Assembly: GCA_033239125.1 (NCBI GenBank)
Contig: BSWB01000001.1
Span: forward strand, 165,625,481-165,689,480
From: Fagopyrum homotropicum
Taxonomy: Eukaryota > Streptophyta > Magnoliopsida > Caryophyllales > Polygonaceae
Length of the DNA: 64,000 nucleotides
Direction: 5' to 3'
Positions 58,230 to 64,000 of the stretch are shown here, piece by piece. Under the pieces are notes generated by a model. That model ran no database searches. It saw only the letters and a program-made list of their open reading frames with translations, and had not been told where the DNA came from. Each line of letters opens with the position of its first letter. The stretch's first letter is position 1. A program made the position numbers and the translations under genes.

Positions 58230-60610
58230 AAATCTGAATATCCGTTGGAAGACCGTCTTTGGAGATCGGCAGGCTTTGATAACATCATTTACTGCCCCGC
58301 TACTGGGAAGGTGGGGGGGCTTATGCTTACTCTGGAAAGCTTATTAACTTAAGAATTAACTGATTCGTTTGATCTCAAAAAGTGACTGATTTAGTTGTAT
58401 TGAATTGGTATGTAACAATCTAAACCGCAAAATGCACATTATTTTTGTTTATGCACCACCTCAGGATATATCTAAAAATCCATTATGGGATTCGATAACC
58501 AACCTAATCAAAACATCATCAATACCATGCATAATTATGGGAGATCTAAACGAAATCCAACATTATTCGGAAAAACAAGGAGGAGCCACAATCAATTCCA
58601 ACAGATTTAATAGACTCGATAACTTTAAAAACGTTTGTAATCTCGTTGATGTCCAAATAATAGGTAACCAGTTTACTTGGAGGAAAAAACATAACGGCCC
58701 AAACAATATCCTTGAAAATTTTAACCGTGTCCTAGTCCACAATCAACTTATTCACGGGTATCCCCTATTAAAAACAAAAAAACACGCATTTACAATATCG
58801 GATCACTATCAAATCTCACTGGAACTAGCGGACTTAATACCATTCTCACCACAACCATTTAAATTTGAAATGATGTGGACTCAACGTAAAGCGTTTGAGA
58901 ACATTATTAAACAAACTTGGCGTGCTAACTATCGGGGGAATGAGATGTTTAACCTCATTAGGAAGACACAATTTTTAAAAATAAAAGCTAAAGAATGGAG
59001 CAAATTAAACTTTGAAAATATTTTTAAGCTACTAAAAGAAGTTGAAACCCAACTCTTGGACATTCAAGGCCTGTTACCGCCTAACCTAAACCAAAGAGTT
59101 GAAAATCTTCAAAGAAATCTTCTTATAAAACAAAATCGTCTTATCAACTTCTACCAAAGATATTTGAGACAAAGAATAAAAAATAAAAAGTTGAGAAATA
59201 TCGACACAAATTCCAAATACTTTCACGCGATTGCTACCGGTAGATGAAATAAGAAACACCTAAAAGGAACTAATTGATTCAAATGGGACAATTATTTCAA
59301 GTAAAAATGAAATCCAAATGCAAGTTTAAAAAAAATTTGTAAACAAATTCTCTTGCTCCCCACTAGATAAAAACCTATTGGAAGAAAAACTTCAACTCAT
59401 CAAGAATAAAGTCAATAATGAAGACAATGAAAGACTAACAAACGAGGAAATTAAAAATGTTTTATTTGATATCGTATGTGACAAATCTTCAGGACCTGAC
59501 GGTATGCCCGCCGGATTCTACCAGAAATACTGGCACATTGTGGGAACGAACGTTTCAAAAGCAATTACAAACTTTTTCATAAGTGGTAAACTACTCAAAT
59601 AAATAAACCACGTGTTTATTACTTAATTCCAAAAGTAGACAATCCAACTAATATTAACCAATTTAGACCTATTAGCCTCTACTCAACGATATACAAATAA
59701 ATGCTAAAATCATTACGAATAGAATGAAAACCATAATGCAAAGACTTATTCACCCTCTCCAAGGAGCTTTCGTTACTAAAAGATCAATACATTATAACAT
59801 TCTAATTGCACACGAGATTTTTCAGTCCTTTCGTAGTAAAAAAGGCAAGGAAGGTTGGACAACCATTAAACTTTATCTGGAAAAGGCATACGATCAAGTT
59901 AGTTGAGAATTTATCATTTGCATTCTCCAAAAATTTGGATTCAATAAAAAATTTGTAGGATGAATCGAGGAATGCATCTCGACGGTTTCTTTCTCGGTTA
60001 TTGTTAACAATGAACCAACAAACCAATTCTTCCCCTGAAAAGGACTCAGACACGGAGACTCATTATCACCATACTTTTTCATATTAGGAGCTGAAATCCT
60101 TACACAAATGATTCAAAATTGACTGCAATAATTATGATAACCATATTGATTTTTCCGTTTGTAGAAACGCAACACCAACCCTTTCCTATCATTTGTCGAT
60201 GATATGATCATTTTTACCAAAGCAAACTCAAACTCATGCTTGAGAACGAAAGAAATCTTTGAAACTTAATGCTCCATATATGGACAAAAAATAAACTACC
60301 TTAAATTTGCTTTTCAAACTACTAAAAACACAACCATAAGTTGCATCAATGAAATCAAAAATATATTAATATGGAGCACACAACCTTCCTTGATACCTAT
60401 CTTGGATGCCCTATCATTAATGGAAGAGTTGATAAAGAAACATTCATTGACATCAACAATAAAACAAAGCAACAACTCCGCAAATGGAAGTCAAACTCCC
60501 TTTCACGAGAAGGACGAAACATCCTCATAAAACACAACTTAGCAACAAAACCATCATTTGTTTATGAGATCACATTTCATGCAATTTTCATGCCACTCAT
60601 CCATACTTGA
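58230..60610 (+). pseudogene. Decayed LINE (L1-type): endonuclease and reverse transcriptase
   Basis: The endonuclease part (about 58230-58860) shows GKVGGLML, MGDLNEI, NQFTWRKKHNGPNNILENF and the SDHY block. The RT part follows with KSSGPDGMPAGFYQKYW (about 59480-59540), LIPKVDNP, FRPIS, LHPLQGAFVTKRS-like IHPLQGAFVTKRSIHYNIL, LYLEKAYDQVS and FVDDMIIF near 60190, where the catalytic block is normally FADD. The region TYLGCPIINGRVDKETFIDI at 60390-60450 follows. Stops and frame changes occur at 59248, 59600, 59905 and elsewhere. The 5' part (ORF1) and the 3' RNase H are not seen. It is a dead copy. Confidence 0.88.
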
Positions 60611-61258
60611 TCTATGTCGTCGAATATACTAATGTGGTGAACAAGGAAGGTTTAGTCACGATGAGTGTGACGAAAGCCGCCGTGATCTCATACTGATATA
60701 TGAGGTATACCAAATTGATAAAGAATAAGTCTACATAAAATTAGTCATTACATGTACACATAAAGAATTTTGAATGATATAGTTGTTTGTTTAATATGTA
60801 GCCCAAGTGGGAGATTGTAAGATTTTTATTAATCTTATTATTATTAGTGGGCTTTCATATTATAATAATCAATTATATTATATGACTAAATATATTAGCG
60901 GGCTAATAAAAGTGATTCAATCGAGTAAAGTCCGTATACTTTAATTAAGCGGTATGGGCTTAATGGGTGAATATCAGATTTTGACCCAATATGCTTAATG
61001 AGATTCTATTAGGTCATTATATATACGTTATTAGGTTATGGTTCTCAATACGTCAAATTAATTAGCACTTTTTATTCTCTTTCCATCATAGAGAAAACTA
61101 AAGAAACCTTAAGGAGGTTTGACTAAAGAAGACTGTATACCCGCGGTGCTCATTCGGATCGTAGATTCAACACTAATGTTTCATCCGATTGCTACTATGA
61201 AACCAGATATGTAATTCTAAATTCCTTAATGATTCTAAATTTCTTAATAACTCTAGCA
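60611..61258 (+). mobile_element. Copia-type 3' end and LTR remnant
   Basis: AAGTGGGAGAT, a Copia polypurine tract, lies just before 60816, where TGTAAGATTTTTATTAATC begins a probable LTR. Upstream, sequence near 60650-60700 resembles a pol tail. The LTR right edge near 61258 (CTCTAGCA) is a guess. It abuts the LINE relic with no intact junction. Confidence 0.45.
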
Positions 61259-61636
61259 TAATTCACTATAATCTTCATAAGTTTATTCCCCGTAACTTAC
61301 GAAATAAGAAAGAAAAAAAAACTTTAATAAACTTGGATTGTCAAACCTCAATTCAGTAACTTATTTTATTTTCTTTCCTAAGTTTGATAACTTTCCAGAA
61401 ACTTGCAAATTTGGTCTCCTAGACGGTCCACAAGTATTTAAATCTACCTTTTTTCGCAAAATAGCGGAAATTAAACCCATATCAACCGGTTGGAATCGAT
61501 CATATTCTACCAGATAACCGTTAAATTAAATTGAATAGTTAATTTTTCTAAAATAATAGAGGACAAAACTGGAGATTATGCACACATGTTTGAAGTAACT
61601 GGATAATTTATTTCAAAAATAACATTTTCTTAAATA

Positions 61637-61855
61637 GTTTTACTCCGTTTGGTTGTATTTGTAAAAACAAAAATACAATGTAAAGAATCTATTCCATGCA
61701 TATACTCTTGTTAATGAAAATTTTTGAAATTATTTAGTTAACTTTAATATTCTATAGGCACATAAAAATGATAAATTATGCAGCTAATTTTTATGAATAA
61801 CCAACAATATTTAATTGAAGTTTCATTCCATTTTAAGAGTCGGAATCAAACTAGC
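61637..61855. mobile_element. Worn MITE, family 1
   Basis: The left part CTCCGTTTGGTTGTATTTG and internal CTCTTGTTAATGAAA-type blocks follow the family 1 pattern, but the ends are degraded and no duplication is clear. Confidence 0.4.
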
Positions 61856-61908
61856 ATCGATCAAGACAACCGCTCGCGCTCATTTTGTCTCTATCCACAC
61901 TTCCAACC

Positions 61909-62435
61909 CTAGTATAAGCTTGCAATTTGAGGGCTACAAAACACTTGAACTTCATCAAGACTAACCTTATTCTCATCTCCAAAAATAGACTTCTTCCCAT
62001 CAGGTCTCAATCCATAAGACAACCCAAGTCTAGACTTGGCTTGTCTCAAGTCACCCACACCCGAGTTCGTATCCGGACCCGCAAACCCACCCATAACAGG
62101 CGCAAGAGGCGGCCCAATAAGAAGCCCATCAGGCCCAAACTGCGGCCCACCTCGCGAGTAGTCAAATAAAGCAGCTCCGCTGCCTCCTACCTTGGGCAAG
62201 ATTATGGGTTCGTCAGTTGTTTGTTGTTCAAGTGGCCAGTAGAAAAGGAAAGCGTCAAATGTGTCGTAATAGTCGTCTGTGCTTCTGTAGCCTTCGGGAT
62301 TGAATGCTCCAAATTTGAAGGATTTGGTTGTGTACGCTATGATAACACATGGACCCTTGAAATCACACCGTTCGTGGAAGTCCGTTGCACTGAAGCCGTC
62401 GATGCTTGCTTTGTAGCAACACTTTAGCTCCTTTC
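61909..62435 (-). CDS. TLD-domain protein, last exon only
   Basis: The exon starts after a clear acceptor (CTGTTAACAG-type AACAG at 62436-62440) and is open for 175 codons to a TAG. The start reads YKASIDGFSATDFHERCDFK, then GPCVIIAYTTKSFKFGAFNP and DTFDAFLFYWP, the core of a TLD domain. The end reads SIFGDENKVSLDEVQVF. The TLD fold is linked in animals to oxidation resistance and V-ATPase regulation; plant members are poorly known. Upstream exons are not found before the Copia element that starts near 62832, so the rest of the gene lies beyond the window or was cut off. Confidence 0.75.
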
Positions 62436-62639
62436 CTGTTAATCAATTTTTTTTTGAAAAAAACAAAGAATATATAATATCCTCTATACAAGACGTATGT
62501 AAACATAAACCGTTAAAAGAACATTGGGTGAAGACCACTGTTATCCACAGAGGATCGTTCAAACGGTTATTCTGATATAAATTGGGAAGAATTAATGTTC
62601 GAGAATTTTAGACGTACCAGCGAAAATCGCTACGATAAC

Positions 62640-62830
62640 TACAACTACGCACGCGTCTGGATTCAAACTACACGTTTTACAAGCGTAGTTGGAGTTTTTT
62701 TTAATCCAACTTTGTTAATTACTACCAAAGTTGGATTTTTTTTTTAAATATAAATTCATTCCAACTACGCTTACCATTAGCTTAGTTGAAACTTTTTTTT
62801 TAATATAACTTCAACTATGCTTACACAAGT
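62640..62830. repeat. Nested hairpins with GCGTAGTTGGA arms
   Basis: GCGTAGTTGGA (62683-62693) pairs with TCCAACTACGC (62760-62770), and inside it AATCCAACTTT (62703) pairs with AAAGTTGGATT (62727). A worn second hairpin follows at about 62777-62822. Confidence 0.7.
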
Positions 62831-62831
62831 T

Positions 62832-63076
62832 AGTTAATCGGCTCCTATCAGCTTCGCCTCGGCTCCAACTGTTAAGCCAACTGCATCTACGTAATATCTC
62901 TCTGTAACTCCACTTCCTAGAGATTAGTCAAACCCATGTATAGTTAGTTTAATCCTTTAATCCCATTAGTCCTATAAAATAGGGATTTGCGCTTGTTAAG
63001 ATTGTTTCTGCTGTAACTATTTAAACACAGTTCAGTTCATTAATAAAATTATGAGGTTGAGCTATACTACTTTACA
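62832..63076 (+). repeat. 5' LTR of a Copia-type element
   Basis: About 245 bp ending CTACTTTACA directly before the primer binding site. A TATA-like CCTATAAAATAGGG is near 62970. The left edge (near GTTAGTTAATCGG) is uncertain. Confidence 0.65.
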
Positions 63077-63089
63077 TGGTATCGGAGCG
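63077..63089 (+). other. Primer binding site for initiator tRNA-Met
   Basis: TGGTATCGGAGCG directly follows the LTR. It differs from the standard TGGTATCAGAGC at one base. Confidence 0.8.
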
Positions 63090-63140
63090 TAAATTGATCC
63101 TCTCTCTTAAACTTGTTCTCTCTAATCTCCAAGTGTCATA

Positions 63141-64000
63141 ATGCCTTCTACTACCACCACCATGGATAATGCTCATGATCCCAAAAACCCCTTTATCCTG
63201 GTTCAATTTCATAATGCCACTAAACTTGAATCTCTTAATTATCTATCTTGGAAGCTTCATCTTGATTCTACTCTCACCGGGTATGATCTCTAGAAATTCA
63301 TTGATGGCAGTCATCCTCCGCCGCGCCATCTTCTACTATTTCTGCTGGTTTGCTCCCAAATACCGTTCCCGGTCCGAATCCGACGTATCTCACCTGGCTG
63401 CGTCAGGACAAGCTTCTCTTTGGTACCATTATTAGCACTCTCTCCCCAAATGCAGCCCTCACTGTTGCTACTGCCACTACATCTAAGGAAGCATGGGATT
63501 TCCTTGCTAAGACCTATGCCAATACTTCTCGTGGCCACATCCTTCAATTGAAGGACCAACTCAAACACATGGTGAAAGGAACCTCCTCTGTTGACGACTA
63601 CATTCAAGGAATCAGACGGATAGTCGAAGCTCTTGCCCTCCTCGGCAAACCTGTCGACCAAGAAGATATCACTGATCGGGTCTTGGAAGGTCTCAATTCG
63701 GACTACCAGTCAGTGATCGATGCTGTTCGTGCTCGTGATACTCCTATTCCCTTCCTTGAGTTACAGGAAAAATTAATTCACAAAGAGCTTGAGTTACGCC
63801 ACAAGAAGCCTCCACCATCCTTTCCGGCAGTTGCTCACACGACCTCCACTCGTCCCAATTCTACCAATTACAAGCCCAACTCTTCACCTTCTTCTCCTAA
63901 TGGTGCCACCTCTAACCCTCCCCGCAACTTCAAAGGCCGATGTCAATACTGTGATATTACAGGCCACACTCTATTGTCCTCTCGTGCTTTTCAACGCAAT
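63141..64000 (+). pseudogene. Copia-type gag, broken, runs off the window
   Basis: The start reads MPSTTTTMDNAHDP and then NYLSWKLHLDSTLTGYDL, the usual N-terminal region of Copia gag, followed by a TAG at 63291-63293 (codon 51). A frame change near 63325 leads to TYLTWLRQDKLLFGTIISTL, AWDFLAKTYANTSRGHILQL, LKHMVKGTSSVDDYIQGIRR and ELQEKLIHKELELRHKKPPP. A zinc knuckle near 63942-63985 reads CQYCDITGHTLLSS, where the last cysteine of CCHC is serine. The copy cannot make intact gag. Integrase and RT would lie beyond the window. Confidence 0.85.

Noticed and set aside
63169..63435. Plus-strand frame over the start of Copia gag
   Set aside because: It is out of frame with the recognisable gag residues.

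Overview
This 64 kb window is nuclear DNA of a flowering plant, very probably a eudicot. It is AT-rich, its genes have introns, and transposon debris fills most of the space between them. The species cannot be named from the sequence. Plant-specific content includes clade-V-like BAHD acyltransferases, a PLS-class PPR gene, a plastid-type PRPP synthase and plant Ty3, Copia, LINE, MULE, PIF/Harbinger, hAT and Helitron elements. Almost all genes read on the minus strand.

Layout. 0-22 kb holds a tandem pair of four-exon BAHD genes. The distal copy (18095-21688) reads cleanly as 453 residues. The proximal copy (478-13974) is dead: a 10.1 kb Ty3-type retrotransposon with 2.7 kb LTRs and a perfect 5-bp target duplication sits in intron 2, and exon 3 has lost 5 bp. 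A third, shredded copy lies at 25.2-27.9 kb, cut by a PIF/Harbinger-like and a hAT-like insertion. 22-34 kb is repeat country: a Helitron, AT microsatellites, a degenerate inverted repeat, RNase H-type non-LTR debris and MITEs. 34.2-36.5 kb is an intronless PPR gene whose E+/DYW tail survives downstream as frameshifted relics. 39.7-45.0 kb is an eight-exon ribose-phosphate diphosphokinase gene with one GC-AG intron. 46-54 kb holds MITEs, a 1 kb foldback element, a hAT-like element and a relic of the next gene. 54.0-55.3 kb is a six-exon FSH1-family serine hydrolase. 58.2-61.3 kb is a decayed LINE joined to a Copia 3' end. 61.9-62.4 kb is the last exon of a TLD-domain gene. The window ends inside the 5' part of a second Copia element.

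The genes do not form a pathway; they are independent plant loci. The clearest theme is structural. There are several non-autonomous foldback elements with long inverted arms, four with exact 9-bp target duplications as expected for Mutator-like elements. The tandem BAHD duplication gives natural empty sites for two of them. The most unusual one (15512-16800) has arms made of inverted 15-bp minisatellite arrays.
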